Notes: generated by a model not told the origin, from the letters alone. DNA of 64,000 bases from Stutzerimonas kunmingensis (GCF_900114065.1 NZ_FORS01000001.1:1-64000), one strand, 5' to 3'; shown: positions 27,196-36,342, counted from the first letter of the stretch. Made by a program: numbers and translations.

Positions 27196-28530
27196 ATGAA
27201 TGCCTCGCCTCTACGCATTACCGAACCGTCCGAAGAGCATTTGGTGAGCTTGCTGCGCCAGCACGCCGAACCGCTGCCCGCTCTGGATGGCCCGCGCTTC
27301 GCCGATGCATTCGAACGCTTCGCCGACGCTCGGGTGGTGCTGATCGGTGAAGCCAGCCACGGCACCTCTGAGTTCTACCGCGCCCGGGCCGCGATCACCC
27401 GGCGCTTGATCGAGCGCCATGGTTTTTCCATCGTCGCGGTCGAGGCGGATTGGCCCGATGCCGCGCGAATCGACTGCTACTGTCGCCAGCGTGAATCGGT
27501 CGCCTGGACAGAGGATGCCTTCAAACGCTTCCCGACCTGGATGTGGCGCAATCGCGAAGTCGACGCTTTTGTCCGCTGGCTGCACGAGCACAATGCTGCG
27601 CTTGATGCCGCGCGGCGCGCCGAGTTTCGCGGCCTGGACGTCTACAGCCTAGGCAGCTCGATCCGCGAGGTGCTGCGTTACCTCGACCACACCGACCCTG
27701 AAGCCGCGGCGGATGCGCGCCAGCGCTATGGCTGCCTGAGCCCCTGGCAGGAAGACCCGGCCGACTACGGTCGAAACGTCATGCTCGGCCAGCCAATCTG
27801 CGAACAGGCAGTGATCGAACAGCTGCAGGCCCTGCTCGCCCAGCGTCTCGAATATATCGGCCAGGATGGTGAACGCTTCTTCAACGCCGAACGCAACGCG
27901 CGGGTGGTACTGGCCGCGGAGAGTTACTACCGGGCGATGTGCCGCGGCACGACAGAATCCTGGAATCTGCGCGACCGCCACATGTTCGACACCCTGCAGG
28001 CTCTGCTCGACCACCGCGGGGCAAACGCGAAAGCGGTAATCTGGGCGCACAACTCGCATATCGGCAATGCTGCGGCGACTTCGATGGGCTGGGGTGGCGA
28101 GTTCAACATCGGCGAACTCTGCCGCACCGCCTTCGGTCGCGATGCAGTGCTGATCGGCATGGCAACCGATCGCGGCGAGGTGGCCGCGGCGGCCAACTGG
28201 GACGAACCGATGCAAATCAAGCAGGTCATTCCGTCACGGTCGGACAGCTGGGAGCAGCTTTTTCTGCGCGCCGGCGTGCCGGCCTCGCTGACCGACTGGC
28301 GCGATGATGGCGGCGAATTTCGCAAGGCGCTCAGCCATCCGCGGCTTGAGCGTGCGATTGGCGTCATCTACCGGCCGCTGACCGAGCGACAGAGTCACTA
28401 CTTCCGCGCCATCCTTGCCGAGCAGTTCGATGCGTTGATCTGGTTCGACCAGACGCAGGCGGTGACGCCCATCGGCCCGCAGGACATCGATGCGAGCGTC
28501 GTACCGGATACTTACCCGTTCGGCGAGTGA
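27196..28530 (+). CDS. Erythromycin esterase family protein
   Basis: A 444-residue protein of the erythromycin esterase/succinoglycan-biosynthesis protein family. Family landmarks are RVVLIGEASHGTSEFYRAR near 46-64 (Glu and His of the proposed active site), AVEADWPDAARID near 82-94, FPTWMWRNREV, and VIWAHNSHIGNAAAT near 280. True macrolide esterases (EreA/B) are only a small branch of this family; chromosomal members like this one usually have unknown substrates, so a resistance function should not be assumed. No signal peptide is seen. Confidence 0.85.
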   Translation: MNASPLRITEPSEEHLVSLLRQHAEPLPALDGPRFADAFERFADARVVLIGEASHGTSEFYRARAAITRRLIERHGFSIVAVEADWPDAARIDCYCRQRESVAWTEDAFKRFPTWMWRNREVDAFVRWLHEHNAALDAARRAEFRGLDVYSLGSSIREVLRYLDHTDPEAAADARQRYGCLSPWQEDPADYGRNVMLGQPICEQAVIEQLQALLAQRLEYIGQDGERFFNAERNARVVLAAESYYRAMCRGTTESWNLRDRHMFDTLQALLDHRGANAKAVIWAHNSHIGNAAATSMGWGGEFNIGELCRTAFGRDAVLIGMATDRGEVAAAANWDEPMQIKQVIPSRSDSWEQLFLRAGVPASLTDWRDDGGEFRKALSHPRLERAIGVIYRPLTERQSHYFRAILAEQFDALIWFDQTQAVTPIGPQDIDASVVPDTYPFGE

Positions 28531-28592
28531 GACGTCATCGCGGCGCCGGAGCGCTGCGACGCCGTCACGCAAGAAAGGGACGGTCGACCGGC

Positions 28593-28730
28593 TTATGCCA
28601 CCGGCGCTGGCGGTGGCTGATCGGGCACGGTGGGCTCGCCGGGCTCGGACGGCTGGGTGGGAACGCCTGGCTCCTCCGGATCACCCGGAACGCCGGCGGC
28701 GTGGAAATAGCGATTCGATCGAGCGTCCAT
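28593..28730 (-). CDS. 45-residue proline-rich small protein
   Basis: A short open frame on the minus strand begins MDARSNRYFHAAGVPGDPEE and continues with repeated Pro-Gly-Glu and Pro-Ser units, ending DQPPPAPVA. A near-perfect Shine-Dalgarno (GGAGG) lies five bases before the ATG, which is the main evidence for translation. The protein is acidic and probably disordered, with no signal peptide. It is convergent with the erythromycin-esterase-family gene. Function is unknown. Confidence 0.6.
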   Translation of the reverse strand: MDARSNRYFHAAGVPGDPEEPGVPTQPSEPGEPTVPDQPPPAPVA

Positions 28731-28838
28731 AACGTCCTCCACTGCATTAACCCGCAGCTGCGGGCTGGTCTGTAGTAGAGGTCAGTGCAGGCGCTTTCTA
28801 TCCAACCTTCCGTCGGGCGGCCGGCCTGCCCCAGCGGA

Positions 28839-29378
28839 TTACCACATCAGGTCGTCCGGCACCTGATAGGCGGCGTAGGGATCGTCGGCATCCGGCTCTT
28901 CGGTGCGGATGTTGAGCTGCACCACCCGCTGCGGGTCGCGCTCCTGAATCTTAAGCGCCGCTTCACGCGGGATCACTTCGTAGCCGCCGCCATGACGAAC
29001 GATTGCCAGCGAGCCGCTGGCCAGCTTTTCACGCATCAGCTTGTTCACCGACAGCCGCTTGACCTTCTTATCGTCGACGAAGTTGTAGTAATCCTCGGTG
29101 GTCAGCTTCGGCAGACGGCTGGTCTCAATCAACTGCTTGATCTGTGCTGCACGGGCCTTCTGTTCGGCCTTTTGCTGCTGCTGGCGGTTGAGCTCCTGAT
29201 CGCGGGCGATCTTTTCCGCCTGCGCCTTCAGCGCCGCTTCGCGCTGCGAATCGTCCTTCTCGACCTGGCCTTTCTTCTCCAGGCGCTGCTGCTTCTGCTT
29301 CTGCTTGACGGCCTGCTTGGCCTGCTTTTCGTTGACCAGCCCGGCTTTGAGCAGCTGATCACGGAGGGAAAGACTCAT
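28839..29378 (-). CDS. DUF2058 family protein (YaiL-like)
   Basis: A 179-residue protein with a highly charged, Gln/Lys-rich coiled-coil N-terminal half (residues about 15-85: KQAKQAVKQKQKQQRLEKKG and similar) and a compact C-terminal domain containing TTEDYYNFVDDKKVKRLSVN and AIVRHGGGYEVIPREAA. This is the pattern of E. coli YaiL, a nucleoprotein-like family of unknown role. It starts at ATG 29378 without a strong ribosome site. The gap to mazG holds one of the window's hairpin repeats. Confidence 0.85.
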   Translation of the reverse strand: MSLSLRDQLLKAGLVNEKQAKQAVKQKQKQQRLEKKGQVEKDDSQREAALKAQAEKIARDQELNRQQQQKAEQKARAAQIKQLIETSRLPKLTTEDYYNFVDDKKVKRLSVNKLMREKLASGSLAIVRHGGGYEVIPREAALKIQERDPQRVVQLNIRTEEPDADDPYAAYQVPDDLMW

Positions 29379-29450
29379 GTTTCGGCTCGTCTCGTCGTGA
29401 GTTCAAGTGGACGCGGGTGGACGCTTCGGCCGCCCACCGAGCGGCATTGT

Positions 29451-29476
29451 GGTGGATGTGAAAAGCCACATCCACC
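29451..29476. repeat. Hairpin repeat, copy 1 (GGTGGATGTG type)
   Basis: A perfect 10-bp inverted repeat GGTGGATGTG / CACATCCACC with a six-base loop AAAAGC lies just after the mazG 3' end. Two related copies lie on the other side of mazG. This type of GTGGATGT/ACATCCAC element is familiar from pseudomonad intergenic regions. Confidence 0.75.
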
Positions 29477-29488
29477 CGGAAAGTGCAG

Positions 29489-30319
29489 TTAGGCGCAGGA
29501 CGGCGATCGTTCGGCCTTCTTCGCCTCGCCCCAGAGCGCGTCAAGCTCTTCGAGATCGCAGTTCTCGATTGGCCGCCCCCCTTCACGCAAGGCCTGCTCG
29601 ATGAAGCGAAAACGCCGCTCGAACTTGCCATTCGCGGCACGCAAGGCGTTCTCCGGATCGACCTTGAGATGGCGCGCCAGGTTGACCACGACGAACAGCA
29701 GATCACCAAGCTCTTCGGCAATGGCTTGCGGATCGTTCTCGCTCATTGCCTCCAGCACTTCGCCGAGCTCCTCGCGCACCTTGTCCACCACCGGCAGCGC
29801 CTCGGGCCAGTCGAAGCCGACCTGGGCGGCGCGCTTCTGCAGCCTGGCGGCACGACTGAGTGCCGGCAGTGCGCTCGGGACATCGTCGAGCAGTGACAAC
29901 TGTTCAGGAGCAGCGGCTTTCTCGGCACGCTCCTCGGCCTTGATCTCTTCCCAGCGCTGCTTGATCGCCGTCTCGTCGAGGCGCGGTAGCTCCGGCGAGC
30001 CATACAGGTCGCCATCCGGGAACACGTGGGGGTGGCGACGGATCAGCTTGCGGGTGATGGCATCGACTACCGTGGCGAACTCGAAACGCCCTTCCTCCCG
30101 GGCCAACTGGCTGTAGTAGACAACCTGAAACAGCAGGTCCCCCAGCTCGCCGGGCAGATGATCGAAGTCGCCGCTCTCGATGGCATCGGCCACCTCGTAG
30201 GCCTCTTCCAGCGTATGCGGCACGATGCTCGCGTAGTTCTGCTGCAAATCCCAGGGGCAGCCATGCTGCGGATCGCGCAGCCGGGCCATGAGGTGCAGGA
30301 GATCGTTGAGTTGGTACAT
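29489..30319 (-). CDS. mazG: Nucleoside triphosphate pyrophosphohydrolase MazG
   Basis: MazG hydrolyses nucleoside triphosphates to monophosphates and pyrophosphate, and in E. coli it tempers the ppGpp response. The 276-residue protein has two MazG helical domains. The first contains CPWDLQQNYASIVPHTLEEAYEV and GELGDLLFQVV. The second contains GFDWPEALPVVDKVREELGEV and EELGDLLFVVVN, so the metal-binding EExxD motifs are present in both. Its position next to relA matches other gamma-proteobacteria and fits the ppGpp link. GAGGAA precedes ATG 30319. It is separated from relA by repeat-containing sequence. Confidence 0.93.
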   Translation of the reverse strand: MYQLNDLLHLMARLRDPQHGCPWDLQQNYASIVPHTLEEAYEVADAIESGDFDHLPGELGDLLFQVVYYSQLAREEGRFEFATVVDAITRKLIRRHPHVFPDGDLYGSPELPRLDETAIKQRWEEIKAEERAEKAAAPEQLSLLDDVPSALPALSRAARLQKRAAQVGFDWPEALPVVDKVREELGEVLEAMSENDPQAIAEELGDLLFVVVNLARHLKVDPENALRAANGKFERRFRFIEQALREGGRPIENCDLEELDALWGEAKKAERSPSCA

Positions 30320-30368
30320 AGGATTCCTCAGCGAATCGAGGGCTGGTGAGGGACGCTGATGACATCAC

Positions 30369-30394
30369 GGTGGATGTAGAAAGCGACATCCACC
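30369..30394. repeat. Hairpin repeat, copy 2 (GGTGGATGT type)
   Basis: GGTGGATGT and ACATCCACC form a 9-bp perfect stem around an eight-base loop (AGAAAGCG), followed by CTACG. It lies between relA and mazG, 50 bases before the mazG start on the minus strand, and shares the core of the copy at 29451. Confidence 0.75.
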
Positions 30395-30442
30395 CTACGG
30401 TTCGGTCACGGGCCAAACGCCCAAAAAAACCCGTATTGCATC

Positions 30443-30474
30443 GTAGGGTGGATGACGCTTCACCCATCCACCAT
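30443..30474. repeat. Hairpin repeat, copy 3 (GTAGGGTGGATG type)
   Basis: GTAGGGTGGATGACGCTTCACCCATCCACC is a diverged third copy: the arms GGTGGATG and CATCCACC pair, with a longer loop containing CGCTT like the other copies. It ends about 30 bases before the relA 3' end. Together with copy 2 it forms a cluster in the relA-mazG gap. Confidence 0.7.
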
Positions 30475-30503
30475 GGCAGTTGGCGCCGCCGCTGTGCTGA
30501 GCC

Positions 30504-32747
30504 TTACGTCGCTCTTTGGCGCTTGGCTTCGATGATGTTCGGCAGCTGCGAAATACGGCTGAGCAGGCGACCCAGGGCGTTCAGCCCGGGAATCTCGATG
30601 GTCAGCGTCATCTGCGCGGTGCTGTCTTCCTTGTTCGAGCGGGTGTTCATCGACAGCACGTTGATGCGCTCGTTGAGCAGCATCTGCGAGATGTCGCGCA
30701 GCAAGCCGGCGCGGTCGTAGGCGCGGATCATGATTTCCACCGGATAGGTCTTCTCCGGTACCGGCCCCCAGCTGACCTGGATGATCCGCTCCGGCTCGCG
30801 CCCGGCCAGTTGCAGCACGGACGGGCAGTCCTGACGGTGGATACTGACACCGCGGCCTTGGGTGATGTAACCGACGATGGGATCGCCCGGCAGCGGCTGG
30901 CAGCAGCCGGCCATCTGCGTCAGCAGGTTGCCGACGCCCTGGATCTGCACGTCGCCGCGCTTGCCCGGCTTGTACGGCGCCGAGCGCCGCGGAATCAGCT
31001 CCAGCTGGTCGTAACCGCGCTCCGGCTCGACCAGCTGTTGCGCCATGTTGACCAGGTGCGCCAGGCGCAGGTCACCCGCGCCAAGCGCCGCGAACATGTC
31101 CTCGGCGTTCTTCAGGTTGGCCTTTTCGGCCAGCTTGTCGAAGTCCACCGGCGGCAGATCCAGACGTCCCAGTTCGCGCTCCAGCAGCGCCTTGCCGGCG
31201 GCGACGTTCTGGTCACGAGCCTGCAGTTTGAACCAGTGGACGATCTTCGCCCGAGAGCGCGAGGTGGTGATGTAGCCCAGGTTCGGGTTCAGCCAGTCGC
31301 GACTCGGCGAGCCGTGCTTGCTGGTGATGATCTCCACCTGCTCGCCGGTCTGCAGGCTGTAGTTGAGCGGCACGATGCGCCCGTTGATCTTGGCACCGCG
31401 ACAGTTGTGGCCGATCTCGGTATGCACCCGATAGGCGAAGTCCAGCGGCGTGGCGCCCTTGGGCAGATCGATGGCATGGCCGTCCGGGGTGAACACGTAA
31501 ACCCGATCCGGCTCGATATCCACCCGCAGCTGGTCGGCCAGGCCGCCGATGTCGCCGAGCTCTTCATGCCATTCCAGCACCTGACGCAGCCAGGCAATCT
31601 TCTCTTCGTAATGATCGGAGCCGGAATTGACGTCGGTGCCCTTGTAGCGCCAGTGCGCGCAGACGCCCAGCTCGGCCTCTTCGTGCATGGCGTGGGTGCG
31701 AATCTGCACCTCCAGCACCTTGCCCTCCGGGCCGATCACCGCGGTGTGCAGCGAGCGATAGCCGTTCTCCTTGGGGTTGGCGATGTAGTCGTCGAATTCT
31801 TTCGGAATGTGCCGCCACAGCGTATGCACGATTCCCAGCGCGGTGTAGCAGTCGCGGACTTCCGGCACCAGCACGCGAACGGCGCGAACGTCGTAGATCT
31901 GGCTGAACTGCAGGCCCTTCTTCTGCATTTTCCGCCAGATGGAATAGATGTGCTTGGCGCGCCCGTCGATGTCCGGCTGGATACCGGTCGCAGTCAGTTC
32001 GTCCCTGAGCTGCTGCACGACGTTCTGGATGTACTGCTCGCGATCGAGGCGACGCTCGTGCAAGAGCTGGGCGATCTGCTTGTACTGCTCGGGCTCGAGG
32101 TAGCGGAAGGACAGGTCCTCCAGCTCCCACTTGATATGACCGATACCCAGACGATGGGCCAGCGGCGCGTAGATATCGAAGACTTCGCGGGCGACGCGCT
32201 GGCGTTTATCGTCGTCGGTCAGCTTCACCGCGCGGATGGCGCAGGTGCGCTCGGCCAGCTTGATCAGCGCGACGCGCACGTCGTCGACCATGGCCACCAG
32301 CATCTTGCGCAGGTTTTCCACTTGCGCCTGGGAACCGAGTACGAGCGATTCACGGGGATTGAGACTGGCGCTGATCGCCGCCATGCGCAGCACGCCTTCG
32401 ATCAGCTTGGCCACCACCGGGCCGAAACGCTGGTTCACATCAGCGAGCTGAATCTTGCCTTCGCGTACGCCACGATAGATGACGGCGGCGACGAGGCTGT
32501 CCTGGTCCAGCTTGAGGTCGGCGAGGATCTCGGCGATCTCGAGGCCGATCTGGTAGCTGGAGGTGCCTTCACTCCAGAGATTCTGCGCCGCGTTGGCCTG
32601 CTGTTCCGCCTCGCGGGCGAACTCGCAGGCCTCCTTCAAGGCCGCGCGGTCGAGTGCCGGGTCCATCCCCAGCACATGATCGAGCCAGCCATCCAGGTTG
32701 ATACTGCCGTCCGTATTGATCGGCTGAAGCGCTCTGACCTGTACCAT
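30504..32747 (-). CDS. relA: GTP pyrophosphokinase RelA
   Basis: RelA makes (p)ppGpp on ribosomes stalled with uncharged tRNA. In this 747-residue protein the N-terminal HD domain is degenerate: where SpoT has the HDTVEDT metal motif this protein reads IYRGVREGK, and the next motif reads LAERTCAIRA, so it should lack hydrolase activity. The synthetase domain follows (GRAKHIYSIWRKMQKKG, YDVRAVRVLV, NPKENGYRSLHTAV). Next come the TGS domain (VYVFTPDGHAIDLPKGATPLDFAYRVH), a Cys-containing linker (MAGCCQPLPGDPIVGY) and the C-terminal ACT domain. AAGGGAAGG precedes ATG 32747. It lies downstream of rlmD on the same strand. Confidence 0.95.
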   Translation of the reverse strand: MVQVRALQPINTDGSINLDGWLDHVLGMDPALDRAALKEACEFAREAEQQANAAQNLWSEGTSSYQIGLEIAEILADLKLDQDSLVAAVIYRGVREGKIQLADVNQRFGPVVAKLIEGVLRMAAISASLNPRESLVLGSQAQVENLRKMLVAMVDDVRVALIKLAERTCAIRAVKLTDDDKRQRVAREVFDIYAPLAHRLGIGHIKWELEDLSFRYLEPEQYKQIAQLLHERRLDREQYIQNVVQQLRDELTATGIQPDIDGRAKHIYSIWRKMQKKGLQFSQIYDVRAVRVLVPEVRDCYTALGIVHTLWRHIPKEFDDYIANPKENGYRSLHTAVIGPEGKVLEVQIRTHAMHEEAELGVCAHWRYKGTDVNSGSDHYEEKIAWLRQVLEWHEELGDIGGLADQLRVDIEPDRVYVFTPDGHAIDLPKGATPLDFAYRVHTEIGHNCRGAKINGRIVPLNYSLQTGEQVEIITSKHGSPSRDWLNPNLGYITTSRSRAKIVHWFKLQARDQNVAAGKALLERELGRLDLPPVDFDKLAEKANLKNAEDMFAALGAGDLRLAHLVNMAQQLVEPERGYDQLELIPRRSAPYKPGKRGDVQIQGVGNLLTQMAGCCQPLPGDPIVGYITQGRGVSIHRQDCPSVLQLAGREPERIIQVSWGPVPEKTYPVEIMIRAYDRAGLLRDISQMLLNERINVLSMNTRSNKEDSTAQMTLTIEIPGLNALGRLLSRISQLPNIIEAKRQRAT

Positions 32748-32852
32748 CTAACCTTCCCTTCTGCGCAGCTGCTGCGCCATGAACGCCGGCATTCTGCGTG
32801 CCGGTCGGTTGAACCACAGGCAACTTGCCTGTCAAGAATGCAGCATCGAGCG

Positions 32853-34205
32853 CTAACTGCGCTCGAACAACGCCATGGCTTCGACATGGGCGGTCTGCGG
32901 GAACATGTCCAGCACACTCGCACGCTTCAGGCGATATCCCTGGCTGGCCAACTCGCGCGCATCGCGCGCCAGGGTGGCCGGATTGCATGAAACATAGACC
33001 ACGCGCCGCGCCTTCAGCTTCGACATTTGTCGAACGATTTCCAGCGCGCCGTCGCGCGGCGGATCGAGCAGCACCGCGGCGAAATCATTGCGCGCCCAGG
33101 GTGCGTCAGCCAGCGGCTTCGACAAGTCGGCCCGATAAAAGTGCGCGTGCGCCAGAGCATTGCGACGGGCATTTTCCTGCGCCCGCGTAACCATCGTCTC
33201 GACACCCTCGACACCCACTACCTGAGCGCCCGAGCGCGCCAGCGGCAGGCTGAAATTGCCTAGCCCGCAGAACAGATCAAGCACTGTCTCATCCTGGCCG
33301 GCGTCCAGCCATTCCAGAGCCTGAGCGACCATCGCATCATTGACCGGCGCGTTGACCTGGACGAAATCACCCGGACGCCAGGCCAGCTCCAGACCCCAGG
33401 CATCCAGTCGGTAACCCAGCGTCGCCGCGGGATCATCCGATTCAGGCTCACCTTCGCCCTGCCACCAGAGCTGCGCTCCATTGACGGCGGCGAAGCTGCG
33501 CAAACGTGCCACGTCTGTTTCCGACAAGGCTGCGGTGTGGCGGATCAGCACCGCCTCGGCCGTACCACTGAAGAGTTCGACGTGGCCGATAACCTGCGGC
33601 TTGCTCAGATCACGCAATGCAGCCAGCAATGCCGGCAGCAGCGACTGCAAGGGCTGTACCAGAACCGGGCATTCACTGATAGAGACGATTTCCTGGCTGG
33701 CGCTGGCGCGGAAACCGATGTCCAGATGCTTGTGCTTGATGTCCCAGCGCACCGCCAACCGAGCGCGACGGCGATAGCCGAAAGCCGGTCCCACCAGCGG
33801 CTCGGCCCATACCTCCGGCTGCAGATCGGCCACCCGCGCGAATTGCTCGGCGAGCGTGTGCTGTTTCAGCGCAAGCTGATCGGCGACGGGCACATGCTGC
33901 AGGTTGCAGCCGCCACATCGGCGAGCATGCGGACAGGGTTCGGCCCGACGCTGCGCACTGGCCTGGAGCACGCGCTCGCAGCGCGCTTCGACGATCTGAC
34001 TGCGCGCAGCCAGCACGCGCGCCTCGACCTCTTCGCCAGCCAGCGCGCCTTCGACAAACCAGGTGCGCCCCTCGATGAAGGCAATGCCGCGCCCATCATT
34101 GGCCAGTCGCTCGATAATCAGGCGCTGCTTCTTGCCGACCGGCACCTGGGGCTTGCGCTCGCCGCCGCTAGGTTGAAAGCGCAGAGCGCCGCTACGTTTG
34201 GCCAT
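32853..34205 (-). CDS. rlmD: 23S rRNA (uracil-1939-C5)-methyltransferase RlmD
   Basis: RlmD methylates U1939 of 23S rRNA using SAM. The 450-residue protein has an N-terminal TRAM RNA-binding domain and an iron-sulfur cysteine set in [16 protein letters not shown] plus a further Cys upstream. The C-terminal SAM-dependent domain contains [16 protein letters not shown] and the catalytic Cys in [12 protein letters not shown]. The order cysM-rlmD-relA-mazG on one strand matches what I recall for P. aeruginosa and suggests a shared or serial transcription unit. Confidence 0.94.
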   Translation of the reverse strand: MAKRSGALRFQPSGGERKPQVPVGKKQRLIIERLANDGRGIAFIEGRTWFVEGALAGEEVEARVLAARSQIVEARCERVLQASAQRRAEPCPHARRCGGCNLQHVPVADQLALKQHTLAEQFARVADLQPEVWAEPLVGPAFGYRRRARLAVRWDIKHKHLDIGFRASASQEIVSISECPVLVQPLQSLLPALLAALRDLSKPQVIGHVELFSGTAEAVLIRHTAALSETDVARLRSFAAVNGAQLWWQGEGEPESDDPAATLGYRLDAWGLELAWRPGDFVQVNAPVNDAMVAQALEWLDAGQDETVLDLFCGLGNFSLPLARSGAQVVGVEGVETMVTRAQENARRNALAHAHFYRADLSKPLADAPWARNDFAAVLLDPPRDGALEIVRQMSKLKARRVVYVSCNPATLARDARELASQGYRLKRASVLDMFPQTAHVEAMALFERS

Positions 34206-34257
34206 CAGCTGAAACCTGCGCTGTTGTGTTCGTTGAAAATGTCATGGGCGATGCAAT

Positions 34258-34279
34258 GCGGCGCGTGGGAGCGCGCCGC
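34258..34279. other. GC hairpin between cysM and rlmD
   Basis: GCGGCGCG and CGCGCCGC form a perfect 8-bp stem around TGGGAG. It follows the cysM stop and precedes rlmD, without a U-tract. The GTGGGAGCG core recalls a pseudomonad REP element, but the match is short. Confidence 0.35.
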
Positions 34280-34290
34280 TGATGCGCGAG

Positions 34291-35193
34291 TCAATTGGGC
34301 GCGTCATACACACCGGTCGACAGATAGCGGTCGCCGCGGTCGCAGATGATCGCCACGATCACTGCGTTCTCGACCTCCTGCGACAGACGCAACGCCGCGG
34401 CAACGGCGCCACCGGAGGACACGCCACAGAAGATGCCCTCTTCGCGGGCCAGACGGCGCATGACCTGCTCGGCCTCGGCCTGCGACATGTCGACGACGCG
34501 GTCGACGCGCTCGGCCTGATAGATCTTCGGCAGGTATTCCTGCGGCCAGCGGCGGATGCCGGGGATAGCCGCCCCCTCCATCGGCTGCAGCCCGACGATC
34601 TGCACCGCGGCGTTCTGCTCCTTGAGGTAGCGCGAGACGCCCATGATGGTTCCGGTGGTACCCATGGAGCTGATGAAATGGGTGATGCTGCCGTGAGTCT
34701 GCCGCCAGAGCTCCGGCCCCGTACTGTTGTAGTGCGCTTCCGGGTTGTCGCCATTGGCGAACTGATCGAGCACCTTGCCGCGACCTTCAGCCTGCATCTT
34801 CAACGCCAGGTCGCGGGCACCTTCCATGCCCTCCTCCTTGCTGACCAGGATCAGCTCGGCGCCATAGGCAGTCATCGCCGCCTTGCGCTCGGCCGTGGAG
34901 TTGTCCGGCATGATCAGGACCATCCGGTAGCCCTTGATCGCCGCCGCCATGGCCAGGGCAATCCCGGTGTTGCCGGAGGTCGCCTCGATCAGGGTGTCGC
35001 CGGGCTGGATGTCGCCGCGCAGCTCGGCACGGTTGATCATCGACAGCGCCGGGCGGTCCTTGACCGAACCGGCCGGATTGTTGCCCTCGAGCTTGACCAG
35101 AATGGTGTTGCTGGTCTTACCCGGCATCCGCTGCAGGCGAACCAGCGGGGTGTTGCCGATGCAATCGGCAATGGTCGGATAGTGTGTAGTCAT
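34291..35193 (-). CDS. cysM: Cysteine synthase B (O-acetylserine sulfhydrylase)
   Basis: CysM is a PLP enzyme that condenses O-acetylserine with sulfide or thiosulfate to give cysteine or S-sulfocysteine. The 300-residue protein shows PLP Lys45 in NPAGSVKDRP, the substrate loop EATSGNTGIALA near 70-80 and the phosphate-binding MGTTGTIMG. The length and the NNPAGSVKDRPA motif favour CysM over CysK. ATG 35193 is the start that begins the conserved N-terminus (MTTHYPTIADCIGNTPLV); an upstream open extension to 35274 lacks similarity. It is the first gene of the cysM-rlmD-relA-mazG series. Confidence 0.94.
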   Translation of the reverse strand: MTTHYPTIADCIGNTPLVRLQRMPGKTSNTILVKLEGNNPAGSVKDRPALSMINRAELRGDIQPGDTLIEATSGNTGIALAMAAAIKGYRMVLIMPDNSTAERKAAMTAYGAELILVSKEEGMEGARDLALKMQAEGRGKVLDQFANGDNPEAHYNSTGPELWRQTHGSITHFISSMGTTGTIMGVSRYLKEQNAAVQIVGLQPMEGAAIPGIRRWPQEYLPKIYQAERVDRVVDMSQAEAEQVMRRLAREEGIFCGVSSGGAVAAALRLSQEVENAVIVAIICDRGDRYLSTGVYDAPN

Positions 35194-35308
35194 GGCGTCG
35201 CACGGCAGCGGAAAAGGTTGCCATGATACCGGCAACGCTCGACGACGGGCAGACCGTCTCTGCCTGTCCGGCACGACATCGGCTCACCCACCGCCCCTCC
35301 CGATCAGG

Positions 35309-36202
35309 CTATGGCCGCGCGAGGATCTTCGGCGCCGCTTCGATGATCTGTCGCGAAAGGTGCTCCATACGTGGCGATTGCACCTTCCAGGTATGCCAGT
35401 AGAGGGCAATTTCCAGCGGTTCGTCGGTCGCCAGATCGACCACCTCACCAGTCTGCAACGCATCATGCAGCAACAGTTCCGGCACCATCCCGTACCCCAG
35501 CCCGTAGCGGATCGCGCTGAAATGCGGTTCGGCACCGGGGACGAAATGGCAGGGATAGGCGCCCTCCGGAAGCCCGAAGCGGCGCAGCAGGAACGACGAC
35601 TGCAGGGTGTCCTTGCGCGTGTAGGCAACCACCGGCGCCTTGCGCGCGGCGTTGCGGGTCAGCCCGTTGGCAAAATGCTTCTGCCGGAACTCGCTGGATG
35701 CCACCAGTCGGTAGCGCATGCTGCCCAGCGGGCTGGCCGTGCAGCCACGCATCGGCTTGGGCTCGGTGCTGATGCAACCGATCGCCAGCCCCGTCTCCAG
35801 CAGGCTGTAGGTGTGATCCTGGTCCTCGACGGTGAGATCGAGCAAGACCCGCTCGCGGATCAGCACCTCGGCCAGCGCCGGAAAGAACCAGGTGCCCAGG
35901 CTGTCGGCATTGAGCGCCGCGACCACGACCAGTGGCGCATCGCTGCGCTCGGCGAGGTCCGCCAGCAGATCGGCCTCGAGCAGGGTGGCGCGTTTGAGGT
36001 ACTGCAGCAGGCGCTGACCGGTTTCGGTGGGTCGGCAGGGTCGACTGCGCACAACCAAGGCGCTGCCCAGCGCACTCTCCAGTGCGCGCACCCGCTGTGA
36101 AATCGCCGGTGGCGTCAGGTGCAGGCGCTGCGCAGCCTGTTCGAAGCTGCCAGTACGGATCACCGTGCGAAATGCTTCAGTCTGCTTCGGATCGAGATTC
36201 AT
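35309..36202 (-). CDS. LysR-family regulator, ArgP/LysG type
   Basis: A 297-residue LysR-type regulator. Its N-terminus is typical of the ArgP (IciA)/LysG branch: LDPKQTEAFRTVIRTGSFEQAAQRLHLTPPAISQRVRALE, a winged helix-turn-helix. The C-terminal substrate-binding part has FPALAEVLI and VPELLLHDAL. ArgP proteins sense lysine or arginine and usually control an adjacent export gene. Here it diverges from a TRIC/UPF0126 membrane protein across a 140-base gap, so regulation of that channel is a reasonable inference. Confidence 0.85.
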   Translation of the reverse strand: MNLDPKQTEAFRTVIRTGSFEQAAQRLHLTPPAISQRVRALESALGSALVVRSRPCRPTETGQRLLQYLKRATLLEADLLADLAERSDAPLVVVAALNADSLGTWFFPALAEVLIRERVLLDLTVEDQDHTYSLLETGLAIGCISTEPKPMRGCTASPLGSMRYRLVASSEFRQKHFANGLTRNAARKAPVVAYTRKDTLQSSFLLRRFGLPEGAYPCHFVPGAEPHFSAIRYGLGYGMVPELLLHDALQTGEVVDLATDEPLEIALYWHTWKVQSPRMEHLSRQIIEAAPKILARP

Positions 36203-36342
36203 GCGACCTGCCGATTAAGAAAATGTTTGGATGGCCTAAAAATACTTAGCCACGACAAATTTAACCAGCATTGCTCCATAATCGCGCATCCCCCGCTGCA
36301 GCGCCCCACTGGTGTGCAGCCCAGCCCGTCCGGAGTATCGTC

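Noticed and set aside
27196..28530. Calling the erythromycin-esterase-family protein a macrolide resistance gene
   Set aside because: Family membership alone does not show macrolide hydrolysis; most chromosomal members have unknown substrates and no resistance context is visible here.
30516..32990. An 824-codon open frame antisense to relA and rlmD
   Set aside because: High GC content produces long antisense frames; the translation has no family features, while the opposite strand encodes an unmistakable RelA.
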